NCBI GenBank assembly: GCA_905480065.1
Contig: CAJQOV010000046.1
Span: 1-6,719 of the forward strand
Origin: an uncultured Gammaproteobacteria bacterium
GTDB lineage: Bacteria > Pseudomonadota > Gammaproteobacteria > UBA9214
Direction: 5' to 3'
DNA: 6,719 nucleotides
The translations under genes and the position numbers were made by a program. This document shows positions 1 through 5,974 of the stretch, one piece after another. The notes beneath the pieces were generated by a model, which saw nothing but the letters and a program-made list of their open reading frames with translations, made no database searches and was not told the DNA's origin. Every line of letters starts with the position of its first letter. Within the stretch, counting starts at the first letter, position 1.

Positions 1-327
1 CCTGCGCTTGGCGCTTTCGAGCGCATGCCAGTGTTTGAGGTTCTGTGGCTTGTCGAGATTGGGAATGGTCTTGTTCAGGCGGCATGCCCGGCACCAGTCC
101 TGTCCATCTGTATCGTGCACCAGCCAGTTGCAGACATGATACACGGTGGTATTGCGGCACATCCGGTAGCGCGTTCCGTCGGCCGCGCGCCAGCGTTCGT
201 CACCCCCGGGTTCCAGGCTCAACAGGGACAGGCGGTCCGGATCGAAACCCAGTGCGCGTCCACAATTCATGCACTCGGTATTTTCAAAATAGACGGTTGA
301 ACCACACTGGCAGGTAAAATTATGCAA
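1..327 (-). CDS. Zinc-ribbon protein of the putative zinc-metallopeptidase family (COG4307-like), 5' part only
   Basis: This is the first 109 codons of a minus-strand gene that leaves the window at base 1. The sequence shows two four-cysteine zinc-binding sets. The first is C6-x-C8-x10-C19-x2-C22, followed by GRALGFDPD. The second is C57-x8-C66-x12-C79-x2-C82, followed by LNKTIPNLDKP and a KHWHALE segment. This arrangement matches the N-terminal zinc ribbon of the DUF2248/Peptidase_Mx (COG4307) family, whose members are usually about 340-380 residues. The predicted metallopeptidase part would lie outside the window. I place the start at the TTG at 325-327. An in-frame TAG lies about 80 bases upstream, no ATG or GTG occurs between, and GAGGAA sits 12 bases before the TTG, which is a long spacing. 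Enzymatic activity of the family is inferred, not shown. Family assignment is from memory of the motif layout. Confidence 0.75.
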   Translation of the reverse strand, partial: MHNFTCQCGSTVYFENTECMNCGRALGFDPDRLSLLSLEPGGDERWRAADGTRYRMCRNTTVYHVCNWLVHDTDGQDWCRACRLNKTIPNLDKPQNLKHWHALESAKRR

Positions 328-477
328 AGCGCACCACTTTTCCTCTGGTTTGGCGAAGCCCGCTTCAGTATAGGTGTTCGCGGGGTATTCCCCTAGCGGG
401 AGCTAATGCAGGGCTGTACACCACCAGCAGCGGCTGCAACCATCATGCGTGCGCGGGGTGATGCGCGGCAGACAATA

Positions 478-483
478 ATTATA
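478..483 (-). promoter_or_regulatory. Candidate -10 element for the zinc-ribbon gene
   Basis: Read on the minus strand this is TATAAT, an exact match to the sigma-70 -10 consensus, in the most AT-rich part of the intergenic region. It would give a leader of roughly 140 bases before the TTG start at 327. The -35 is weak (TTTAAG at 15-base spacing), and an AT-rich stretch easily produces such a match by chance, so confidence is low. Confidence 0.25.
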
Positions 484-528
484 CATATATATCAAATACT
501 TAAATCGGTGCGTCGGAGGATGCGTGAT

Positions 529-546
529 GCGGCAGGATTTTGCCGC
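529..546 (+). repeat. Perfect hairpin in the leader of the 579-911 gene
   Basis: GCGGCA (529-534) and TGCCGC (541-546) are exact inverted repeats separated by six bases (GGATTT). They end 32 bases before the ATG at 579. The stem lies upstream of the weak GGGAGA ribosome-binding sequence and does not cover it. It has no T-tract immediately after it, so it is not a terminator. It could be a leader RNA stem or a dimeric protein site; function is unknown. Confidence 0.4.
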
Positions 547-578
547 TATGATCCGGGGACCGGGAGACGAACCAGATC

Positions 579-911
579 ATGAACCTGCCCAAGCTTACCG
601 TCGCGTTTGATACCAGTGCCGAGCCGCTGCGCAAGCGTGTGCCTTCGCACGACGAGCACGGCAAGCCGCTTAGTGATTTCATGATGTTGATACCCGGTCT
701 GCGCGACAAGCCGAAGCACCTGGTCGATGCCGCAATCCAGGATGTACATATCGCGCTGACGCATTTCAGTCACGCGGTGGTGTTCGCGGAGTTCAATCTG
801 AAACTGAACCTGCTGTGGGTGTCGATCCGTCCGATCCAGGGCATCCGTTTCGAGATCGCATCGGCCATCCAGCGTCACGTGCCCGAGGCGAAACTGGTTT
901 CCCACATCTGA
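579..911 (+). CDS. Conserved hypothetical protein, predicted ferredoxin-like (beta-alpha-beta-beta-alpha-beta) fold
   Basis: A 110-residue soluble protein with no signal peptide or membrane segment. It has a basic, probably extended N-terminus (residues 1-33, containing AEPLRKRVPSHDEHGKPL). After that the pattern reads as strand 34-39 (FMMLIP), helix 45-62, strand 65-72 (AVVFAEF), strand 74-84 (LKLNLLWVSIR), helix 88-101, strand 104-109 (AKLVSH). That order is the beta-alpha-beta-beta-alpha-beta layout of ferredoxin-like and ACT-like folds, which is my inference only. There are no cysteines and no obvious catalytic triad. Codon use is typical of the window's other genes, with mostly G/C third positions. 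The ATG at 579 has a weak GGGAGA at 562-567, 11 bases upstream. I associate similar sequences with conserved hypotheticals of gammaproteobacteria but cannot assign a function. It stands alone, with no gene within 200 bases on the same strand. Confidence 0.75.
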   Translation: MNLPKLTVAFDTSAEPLRKRVPSHDEHGKPLSDFMMLIPGLRDKPKHLVDAAIQDVHIALTHFSHAVVFAEFNLKLNLLWVSIRPIQGIRFEIASAIQRHVPEAKLVSHI

Positions 912-1156
912 TCAGGAAGGCCGGGATGCCCCCCCAGCGCTTGATGCATACTGAGGCAGCTCTGATTAATTCATCATGCTGGCGCAGACCAGCATCCAGT
1001 TTATTGAAAACTCTGGATCCCGGCCTGCACCGGGATGACGAAAATGAATTATCGAAAGGTTCCCTGATATGATCGTGTTACGAGTGGGCAGTAACCTCGT
1101 GATGCCGGGTACAACAATTTCCAAATCCTGTGTCCACGGAACCGGGGTTAGCTGAC
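912..1156. other. Intergenic region with REP-like element and small inverted repeats
   Basis: No gene is supported in this stretch. From left to right it holds a C7 run (929-935), a GCTGG/CCAGC hairpin (978-993), and the REP-like element at 994-1040. It then holds a composite of GTTAC/GTAAC (1077-1081 and 1091-1095) interleaved with ACGAG/CTCGT (1080-1084 and 1096-1100). The last of these lies about 60 bases before the downstream start, where regulatory sequence for the membrane-protein gene would be expected. No convincing -10/-35 pair was found. Confidence 0.45.
994..1040. repeat. REP-like intergenic palindromic element
   Basis: ATCCCGG (1017-1023) and CCGGGAT (1030-1036) form a perfect seven-base stem around the loop CCTGCA, followed by GACG. 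Just upstream, ATCCAG (994-999) pairs with CTGGAT (1013-1018), so the two stems share ATCC-type sequence and could form alternative structures. The core motif, a CCCGG-CCTGC-CCGGG type stem flanked by TGGAT and ATGACG, is a form seen dispersed in intergenic regions of many proteobacteria. Only one copy lies in this window, so its repetitive nature is from recognition, not shown here. Confidence 0.55.
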
Positions 1157-1777
1157 ATGATCACCTCACAGGTTGCCGTTCCGGTATTGCAGGGCTTGTC
1201 CGGCGCGCTGGTCGGTGGTGTGCTGTTTTACCTGCTGGCTTCGTTGCTGACGCGGCGCTGGATACGCATCAATGGCTATGAGCTCGCGCTGTCGATGGCG
1301 GTGGCATTCCTGGTGGCGATTGTCTGCGAGGTATACCTGGGCAAGCTGTACTTTCTGTTTGCCGGCAAGCCGCTCTGGCAGTATCGCGTGTGGCCGATTC
1401 ACGATGGCTATACCTCGGCTGTGAACTTCATTGTCTGGCCGGTCTATGGCTACTATTTCTACCTGCTGCACCAGGTATTGCATGCGTATCGCATTCGAAT
1501 CCGGCCCAACTGGCTGAAGGGCGTTGCCTCGGGCATCGATGGTCCGTTGCTGGAAATTCTCGCCAACGGGTTTTTCCTGCTGTTCTACGGCACCTTCTAT
1601 TTCTACTACCTGCCGAATGACTTGCGCCACTACACCTCGCTGCAGGTAGTGCCCCTGTACATCGTGATGGGCATCATTCTTGCGCTGGTGCTGGATTATT
1701 TTGCCGGACGGCCGCCGCGCTGGAGCTATCCGGCCGCTTTTTACCTGGCCGGTGTGGGGTTCGTGCTGTTGGGATAA
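1157..1777 (+). CDS. Unrecognised polytopic inner-membrane protein, about six transmembrane helices
   Basis: A 206-residue, strongly hydrophobic protein rich in aromatic residues. Predicted membrane spans are roughly 8-31, 43-61, 87-109, 131-152, 162-182 and 189-206. The positive patch TRRWIRI after helix 1 and RIRIRPNWLK after helix 3 suggest cytoplasmic loops. Acidic residues E58 and E133 lie inside or at the edge of spans 2 and 4. The loop and span containing KPLWQYRVWPIHDGY and FIVWPVYGYYFYLLHQ loosely recalls the W-x-Y and F-x-W-x-x-x-G signature of the ABC-transporter type IV-like membrane family, but this is not enough for an assignment. I chose the ATG at 1157, with GGGG nine bases upstream. 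A GTG at 1130 would add nine residues but has no ribosome-binding site. The gene is convergent with gshA, 64 bases away, and shows no operon partner. Confidence 0.7.
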   Translation: MITSQVAVPVLQGLSGALVGGVLFYLLASLLTRRWIRINGYELALSMAVAFLVAIVCEVYLGKLYFLFAGKPLWQYRVWPIHDGYTSAVNFIVWPVYGYYFYLLHQVLHAYRIRIRPNWLKGVASGIDGPLLEILANGFFLLFYGTFYFYYLPNDLRHYTSLQVVPLYIVMGIILALVLDYFAGRPPRWSYPAAFYLAGVGFVLLG

Positions 1778-1841
1778 GCTGGCAGGAGTGCCGGCCACTG
1801 GCAGAACATGCGCGCTTGCAAGGCGCTGCTGCCCCAATCTG

Positions 1842-3416
1842 CTAGGCTGTCTGCGCGAAATACAGGGCGAGAAAATCATCGAAGGACCGGGTTTCCGAGT
1901 CTTCCAGTGCCTGCTGCTCGGCCAGCGACTGCGCCACTTTCTGTTCGAATGCCTGCGTTTGTTCCCGCTCTTGCGGGAGCGCAAGCAGGTACTGCCGGTG
2001 CTGCAGTGACAGGTGCCTGGCGAAGTGAAAATAGCCTTCTCCATTCTCGTGCATCTCGCGCAGCACGCGCGCCGAATAGGTGAGTTCCGGGTCGTCGATT
2101 GCCCGGACCTGTTCGTGCAGTGCATCCTGGTAGGGTGTGCCTTGCCGGCCGCGGTCGAACGACTCGGCAAGCCCGCTCATGGCGGCGCAGATCGCGCCGG
2201 CCCATTCCCGCATGCCCAGCGTGGTGCCGTTGCGCTGCAGGGTCAGCCCGGGCTCCCGCCCACGGTAGCAGACGGCGTCCAGGTTGGCGTCGATCTCGAG
2301 CCGTTCCAGCGCGCTCAATACCGGGCTGTCGTTCAGCAGGCAAAATGCCATGAAGGTTTCCAGGAAGCGGCACTGGGTTTCGTTGATGCCGCGCGGGTCG
2401 AACGGGTTGATGTCCAGCGAGCGCAATTCAATATAGCGCACGCCGCGCCGCGCCAGTGCATGGGTGGGCTTTTCATTCGGTTTCGGCAGCTGCTTGGGAC
2501 GCACCGAACTGTAGTATTCATTCTCGATCTGCAGCAGGTTGGCATTCAGCTGGCGGTATTCGCCATCCACCTTTACGCCGATCTCGGCATAACGCGCGCA
2601 GGGCGTGGATATCGCGTGGGTGAGGCTTGCCACATAGGACGCCAGGCTGTCGTAGCTGGCCTTGAAGCCCAGCTCGGCCTCGCGCGAGTTCTGGTAGCCG
2701 ATATCGCACATGCGTAACGACGTTGCGTGCGGGCTGAAATAGCTGTTTTCGTTATATTCCAGCAGGCGACCGGGCACCCCGTTGAGAAACGACTTGCAGA
2801 TCGCCGGTGAGGCACCGAACAGATACGGCACCAGCCAGCCATGGCGCAGCAAATTGCGGATGGTGCCGAAATACCGCTCGTTGATGAATTCCCGCAACGG
2901 GCGCCGGTCCTGTGCCAGCCGTTGCAGCTGCGGCCAGAGTGCGTCCGGAAACGAGTAGTTGAAATGGGTGCCGGCGATCACCTGCATAATCTTGCCATAG
3001 CGGTGCCCCAGGCCGCGCCGGTAGACGGTTTTCATCAGGCCGAGGTTGGAGCGGCCATATTGTGCGATCGGGATGCCGGCCTCGCCCTTGACCACGCAGG
3101 GCATGCTGGCCGACCACAGCAGTTCGTCGTTGATACGGTGGTAGACGAACTGCTGCAGCTGTTGCAGGAAATCCAGCGCCGCCTGCGAGTCCGGGAACGG
3201 GGGAGTGATCAGTTCCAGCAACGCCTCCGAGTAATCTGTGGTAATCCACGGGTGCTTGAGCGCCGAGCCCAGCACGGCCGGGTGCGGGGTTTGTGCAATA
3301 TTGCCATCCACGTCCGCCCGCAGGCATTCCTTCTCTATCCCGATCAGCCCGCCGCCCAGCGGTGAGCTGGAGCTGGCTTCCAGCCGGTGCAGTGTGTCGA
3401 TGGCTTCCTGATACAA
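1842..3416 (-). CDS. gshA: Glutamate-cysteine ligase (gamma-glutamylcysteine synthetase)
   Basis: Catalyses ATP-dependent joining of L-glutamate and L-cysteine, the first and rate-limiting step of glutathione synthesis in the cytoplasm. The 524-residue length matches the proteobacterial GshA type (about 518-529). The N-terminus shows GIEKECLR (26-33), whose E28 and E30 correspond to metal/substrate ligands E27 and E29 of E. coli GshA. HPWITTDYSEALLELITP (55-72) follows and includes E68, the E67 equivalent. GTHFNYSFPD, YNENSYFSPHATSLR and YIELRSLDINPFDP follow later in the chain. All are hallmark segments. Translation starts at TTG (3414-3416), supported by GGAG at 3425-3428 with eight-base spacing. 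No ATG fits the family's N-terminus. A run of eight Cs on the coding strand (3432-3439) lies 16-23 bases before the start. gshB is not adjacent. The gene is divergent from fnr and convergent with the membrane-protein gene; no FNR box is seen before it. Confidence 0.97.
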   Translation of the reverse strand: MYQEAIDTLHRLEASSSSPLGGGLIGIEKECLRADVDGNIAQTPHPAVLGSALKHPWITTDYSEALLELITPPFPDSQAALDFLQQLQQFVYHRINDELLWSASMPCVVKGEAGIPIAQYGRSNLGLMKTVYRRGLGHRYGKIMQVIAGTHFNYSFPDALWPQLQRLAQDRRPLREFINERYFGTIRNLLRHGWLVPYLFGASPAICKSFLNGVPGRLLEYNENSYFSPHATSLRMCDIGYQNSREAELGFKASYDSLASYVASLTHAISTPCARYAEIGVKVDGEYRQLNANLLQIENEYYSSVRPKQLPKPNEKPTHALARRGVRYIELRSLDINPFDPRGINETQCRFLETFMAFCLLNDSPVLSALERLEIDANLDAVCYRGREPGLTLQRNGTTLGMREWAGAICAAMSGLAESFDRGRQGTPYQDALHEQVRAIDDPELTYSARVLREMHENGEGYFHFARHLSLQHRQYLLALPQEREQTQAFEQKVAQSLAEQQALEDSETRSFDDFLALYFAQTA

Positions 3417-3492
3417 GCAGGTAACTCCGTTGGGGGGGGTGACAGGCGGATTCTTTATCGGCTATTGTAGACGCATTGTTCCGGAATATGCG

Positions 3493-3521
3493 TTATAAGT
3501 GCAAGATATGTATTAGATAAT
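3493..3521 (+). promoter_or_regulatory. Candidate sigma-70 promoter for fnr
   Basis: GATAAT at 3516-3521 matches the -10 consensus at five of six bases. TTATAA at 3493-3498 is a three-of-six -35 at the ideal 17-base spacing. Transcription would begin near 3528, leaving a leader of about 130 bases before the ATG at 3661. The weak -35 would fit an activated or low-level promoter. Prediction only. Confidence 0.3.
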
Positions 3522-3538
3522 TGTACTCAGGTACAGTT
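3519..3538. promoter_or_regulatory. Inverted repeat, candidate operator at the fnr promoter
   Basis: AATTGTAC (3519-3526) and GTACAGTT (3531-3538) are inverted repeats matching at seven of eight positions around the spacer TCAG. The repeat overlaps the end of the predicted fnr -10 and its start site, the position of a repressor operator. Its half-site geometry differs from the 14-base FNR box. In RNA it would form a stem followed by TTCT, so a weak attenuator-like hairpin is the alternative reading. Confidence 0.4.
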
Positions 3539-3660
3539 TTTCTCCGCCTGGATCTCGCGCAGATGTGCATTTGCCGGCGATCCGCGTAGCATGGGTTATG
3601 CTCACTACGGGTACCTGCATAAATACACAAAGGCCAGCTGGGTGGCCATGGGTTTGCCAA

Positions 3661-4416
3661 ATGTCAAAAAAGAACCGGCCACTCAACATCGAGGAACTGA
3701 AGACTTCCTGCCAGAACTGCTCATTGTCTGATATGTGCCTGCCGCATGGCATGGATCGTGAGGAGCTTGAACGTCTCGACAGTATCGTGGTTCGCCATCG
3801 TCCAATGCAGCCGGGCCAACACCTGTTCCGGCCGGGGGACGCTAGCCATGCGCTGTTTGCCGTGCGCTCCGGTGCCCTGAAATCCTATTGTATTACCGAG
3901 GATGGTGAGGAGCAGGTGCTCGGATTTGCACTGCCGGGCGAACTGGCCGGCATGGACGGGCTGGGCGGTAACAGCTACGCCAGTGCCTCGGTTGTGCTCG
4001 AGACCTCGAGTATCTGTGAGATGCCGTATGACCGCCTGCAGAGTTTGTGTGTTGATTTGCCGAGCCTGCACAGGCAGTTGATGGGTGTACTGGCGCGCGA
4101 GATTACCGCGGACCAGCATATGCTGATGTTGCTTGGCAAGCGCAGCGCCGAGGAACGGCTGGCCTCGTTTTTGCTAAGCCTTTCGACACGCTACCGTACG
4201 CGCGGTCTTTCTGCGACCGAGTTCAACCTGCCGATGTCGCGGCAGGATATCGGGAATTACCTGGGCCTGGCGATCGAGACGGTCAGCCGCCTGTTTGCAC
4301 AGTTCCAGGAAAGAAAGCTGCTGAAGGTGAATCGCCGGCAGGTCCTGATACTGGATCTGGACCAGCTCAGGTCGATGGTTGAATCCTGTGCCAGCAGGGC
4401 TGCAGCCGGTCGCTAG
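3661..4416 (+). CDS. fnr: Fnr/Anr-type oxygen-sensing transcriptional regulator
   Basis: Cytoplasmic Crp-Fnr family regulator that activates or represses anaerobic genes when its [4Fe-4S] cluster is intact. All four cluster cysteines of E. coli FNR have counterparts: C17, C20 and C26 in CQNCSLSDMC, and C119 in SSICEMPYD. The order is cluster-binding N-terminus (1-30), cAMP-like beta-barrel (about 32-130), dimerisation helix (about 135-165, with D151 matching D154 of E. coli), and C-terminal winged helix-turn-helix (about 190-225). The recognition helix is LAIETVSRLF, with E206, S209 and R210 giving the E-SR contact set that reads TTGAT half-sites. Length is 251 residues, the normal size. The frame is open from a GTG at 3565, but I start at ATG 3661 because it aligns with FNR and the added 32 residues do not look conserved. 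No strong ribosome-binding site precedes 3661. It is convergent with hemN, a likely target; fnr-hemN neighbourhoods are known in pseudomonads (anr and hemN). Confidence 0.95.
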   Translation: MSKKNRPLNIEELKTSCQNCSLSDMCLPHGMDREELERLDSIVVRHRPMQPGQHLFRPGDASHALFAVRSGALKSYCITEDGEEQVLGFALPGELAGMDGLGGNSYASASVVLETSSICEMPYDRLQSLCVDLPSLHRQLMGVLAREITADQHMLMLLGKRSAEERLASFLLSLSTRYRTRGLSATEFNLPMSRQDIGNYLGLAIETVSRLFAQFQERKLLKVNRRQVLILDLDQLRSMVESCASRAAAGR

Positions 4417-4501
4417 ACCCCCCTCGATTTGTTCGTCACCGTATGGCCCGGTAACTGCGCCTGCAGGGCGCCAGAAAAAAGCAGGCTGTCGCGGTAGTTT
4501 T

Positions 4502-5893
4502 CTATATCACCTTCGAAAAACGCGTATTACCGTTATTCTGTCGCAGGTAGTGATCGAATATCATGCAGATGTTGCGTACCAGCAAACGGCCGGCCGGCAG
4601 GATCTGCAGGTGGTCCTGGTCGAGGTTTAACAGGCCGTCTTGCTGCATCTTCTGCAGCTCGGCAATCTCGCTCTTGAAGTGACTCGAAAAGTTGAAGCGC
4701 CACTGCGTTTCGAGGGCGTGGATGTCCAGCTGAAAATGACACATCAGCCGGTTGATGATTTCGCGGCGCAGCAGGTCGTCCGGCTCCAGTTCGATACCGC
4801 GTTCGAGAGGCAGGGAACCGGCATCCAGTAACTGGTAATAGGTTTCCAGCGTACGTGCGTTCTGGCAGTAGTTATCGCAGACGCGGCCAATCGCAGACAC
4901 GCCCATGCCGATGATTTCGCAGTCCCCGCGTGTCGAGTATCCCTGGAAGTTGCGTTGCAGGGTGCCCTGGCGCTGGGCAACGGCAAGCTCGTCGTCCGGC
5001 TTGGCGAAGTGGTCCATGCCAATATAGACATAGCCGGACTCGGTGAGCAGTTGAATGGTCTGCTGCAGGATATCGAGCTTCTCGTCCGGGGAAGGCAGGT
5101 CGGCCTCGTTGATGCGGCGTTGCGGCTTGAAGCGTTGCGGCAGGTGCGCATAGTTGTAGACCGCGAGCCGGTCCGGTTCGAGCGCGATGGCCTGTTGCAG
5201 GGTTTCCGTGAAGGTTTTGACTGTCTGCAGGGGCAGGCCGTACATCAGGTCCATGTTGAGCGAGCGGAAGCCGAGATCGCGAGCCGTTTCCACCGCGCTG
5301 CGGGTGATATCGATGCCCTGGATGCGGTTTACCGCCTGCTGGATGTCAGTATTGAAATCCTGCACGCCGAGGCTGATGCGGTTGAAACCGCACTCACGCA
5401 GGGTAGCCAGCTTGTCCCGGTCCACCGAACGCGGATCGATCTCGATCGAGTACTCGCCAAGGTCATCTTCGCGCAGGGTGAAATGCCGGCGCGTGACCTC
5501 CATCAGTTCGCGGATCTGCGCATTGTCCAGAAATGTCGGGGTGCCACCGCCCCAGTGCAGCTGTTCAACGATGCGGTCACGATCAAACAGACTGGCCTGC
5601 AGCGCGATTTCCCGGTACAGGTACTGCAGGTACTGGATGGCGCGATCGTGATTTTTGGTGACCACCTTGTTGCAGGCGCAGTAAAAACACACGGTATCGC
5701 AGAACGGTATGTGAAAGTACAGTGACAGCGCCCGCGGGATCAGGTCTTCGTTGCTGTGTTTTGCCCAGCGCCGGTAGTCGGACTCCTGGATGCGCTCGTG
5801 AAACTGCGCCACCGTGGGATAGGACGTGTAGCGCGGGCCGCTCTGGTCATAGCGCCTGATCAGGTCGGCATCAAAGATGATGTGCTGGCTCAT
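4502..5893 (-). CDS. hemN: Oxygen-independent coproporphyrinogen III oxidase (coproporphyrinogen dehydrogenase)
   Basis: Radical SAM enzyme that oxidatively decarboxylates coproporphyrinogen III to protoporphyrinogen IX without oxygen, using SAM, in the cytoplasm. The 463-residue length fits the HemN class (457 in E. coli). The N-terminal part holds YDQSGPRYTSYPT (15-27), specific to true HemN rather than HemW. The cluster motif follows: C65-x3-C69-x2-C72-x-C74, where C65, C69 and C72 bind [4Fe-4S] and the extra C74 is typical of HemN. Next come HWGGGTPT (113-120, SAM binding), EIDPRS, RISLGVQDF and NMDLMYGLP, all standard in the radical SAM barrel. The C-terminal HemN domain carries YIGMDHFAKPDDELA and GYSTR. 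The start is ATG at 5891-5893 with only a weak AGACAGG-type site upstream. A palindromic FNR box 68-81 bases upstream indicates anaerobic activation by the convergent fnr product. Confidence 0.97.
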   Translation of the reverse strand: MSQHIIFDADLIRRYDQSGPRYTSYPTVAQFHERIQESDYRRWAKHSNEDLIPRALSLYFHIPFCDTVCFYCACNKVVTKNHDRAIQYLQYLYREIALQASLFDRDRIVEQLHWGGGTPTFLDNAQIRELMEVTRRHFTLREDDLGEYSIEIDPRSVDRDKLATLRECGFNRISLGVQDFNTDIQQAVNRIQGIDITRSAVETARDLGFRSLNMDLMYGLPLQTVKTFTETLQQAIALEPDRLAVYNYAHLPQRFKPQRRINEADLPSPDEKLDILQQTIQLLTESGYVYIGMDHFAKPDDELAVAQRQGTLQRNFQGYSTRGDCEIIGMGVSAIGRVCDNYCQNARTLETYYQLLDAGSLPLERGIELEPDDLLRREIINRLMCHFQLDIHALETQWRFNFSSHFKSEIAELQKMQQDGLLNLDQDHLQILPAGRLLVRNICMIFDHYLRQNNGNTRFSKVI

Positions 5894-5932
5894 ACCTGTC
5901 TGCTTGGTAAGCTGGTGGTGTTAGATGCAGCC

Positions 5933-5938
5933 ATTCTC
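5933..5938 (-). promoter_or_regulatory. Predicted -10 element of the hemN promoter
   Basis: Read on the minus strand this is GAGAAT, matching TATAAT at four of six positions. It lies exactly where a -10 belongs if the FNR box at 5961-5974 is centred at -41.5. That places the start near 5926 (an A) and gives a leader of about 33 bases. The element was located from the FNR spacing rule rather than found independently. Confidence 0.45.
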
Positions 5939-5960
5939 TATCGTGGAGACCGCCCGCGCG

Positions 5961-5974
5961 TTGACATGAGTCAA
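5961..5974 (-). promoter_or_regulatory. FNR/Anr box upstream of hemN
   Basis: TTGAC-ATGA-GTCAA is a perfect 14-base palindrome in its arms. It agrees with the FNR/Anr consensus TTGAT-N4-ATCAA except for the symmetrical fifth base, a variation common in Anr/FNR sites. Its centre is about 74 bases before the hemN ATG, and about 41.5 bases before the inferred start site, the class II activator position. An Fnr with the canonical recognition residues is encoded next to hemN. Confidence 0.8.

Larger units (their letters stand above)
328..578. other. Divergent intergenic region with AT-rich promoter zone
   Basis: No gene is supported here. The region separates two divergent genes, so it should hold both promoters. 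The most AT-rich stretch is 472-505. On the minus strand it contains a perfect TATAAT (478-483), but only a poor -35 match (TTTAAG, 15 bases away). A small GGGG-TATT-CCCC inverted repeat lies at 382-393. A perfect six-base hairpin lies at 529-546. No repressor or activator consensus that I can name is visible. Confidence 0.5.
3417..3660. other. Divergent regulatory region between gshA and fnr
   Basis: No gene is supported. On the minus strand, TACAAT (3464-3469) is a five-of-six -10 match for gshA, although its -35 is poor. On the plus strand, GATAAT (3516-3521) is a five-of-six -10 match for fnr, with a weak TTATAA 17 bases upstream. A long inverted repeat (3519-3538) directly follows that -10. 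Closer to fnr lie AGCAT/ATGCT (3588-3602) and GGCCA/TGGCC (3632-3647). No TTGAT-N4-ATCAA site was found. Confidence 0.45.

Noticed and set aside
25..317. Two plus-strand frames of about 90 codons at the left edge
   Set aside because: They are antisense to the zinc-ribbon gene, whose paired cysteine motifs are far stronger evidence.
546..905. 119-codon minus-strand frame opposite the 579-911 gene
   Set aside because: The plus-strand frame has normal codon use and a coherent secondary-structure pattern; the antisense product is rich in Arg, Gln, His and Asp without hydrophobic periodicity.
1812..1826. Hairpin GCGCTT-GCA-AGGCGC between the membrane-protein gene and gshA as a bidirectional terminator
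   Set aside because: No T-tract follows on either strand and one pair is a G-T wobble; it is not a canonical terminator.
1166..2170. 334-codon open frame on the minus strand across the membrane-protein gene and the end of gshA
   Set aside because: It overlaps two well-supported genes in other frames, its composition is Arg/Ser/Gln/His-rich as expected for a shadow, and it shows no recognisable domain.
1876..3365. Several long frames opposite or out of phase with gshA
   Set aside because: High GC makes long chance frames; gshA is complete and conserved through the whole stretch.
3565..3660. GTG-initiated 32-residue N-terminal extension of Fnr
   Set aside because: The extension is tryptophan- and proline-scattered and unlike FNR N-termini. 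ATG at 3661 puts the cysteines at 17, 20 and 26, close to the 20, 23 and 29 of E. coli FNR.
3417..3660. FNR autoregulatory box in front of fnr
   Set aside because: No TTGA-type pair with the 14-base spacing was found; the best palindrome there has different half-sites and spacing.
4457..4471. GCGCC-TGCAG-GGCGC stem between fnr and hemN as a terminator
   Set aside because: On the plus strand it is followed by A6 rather than T, and on the minus strand the T6 comes before the stem, so neither orientation fits an intrinsic terminator.
4955..5725. 256-codon plus-strand frame inside hemN
   Set aside because: Antisense shadow of a confidently identified gene, with no ribosome-binding site or family motif.
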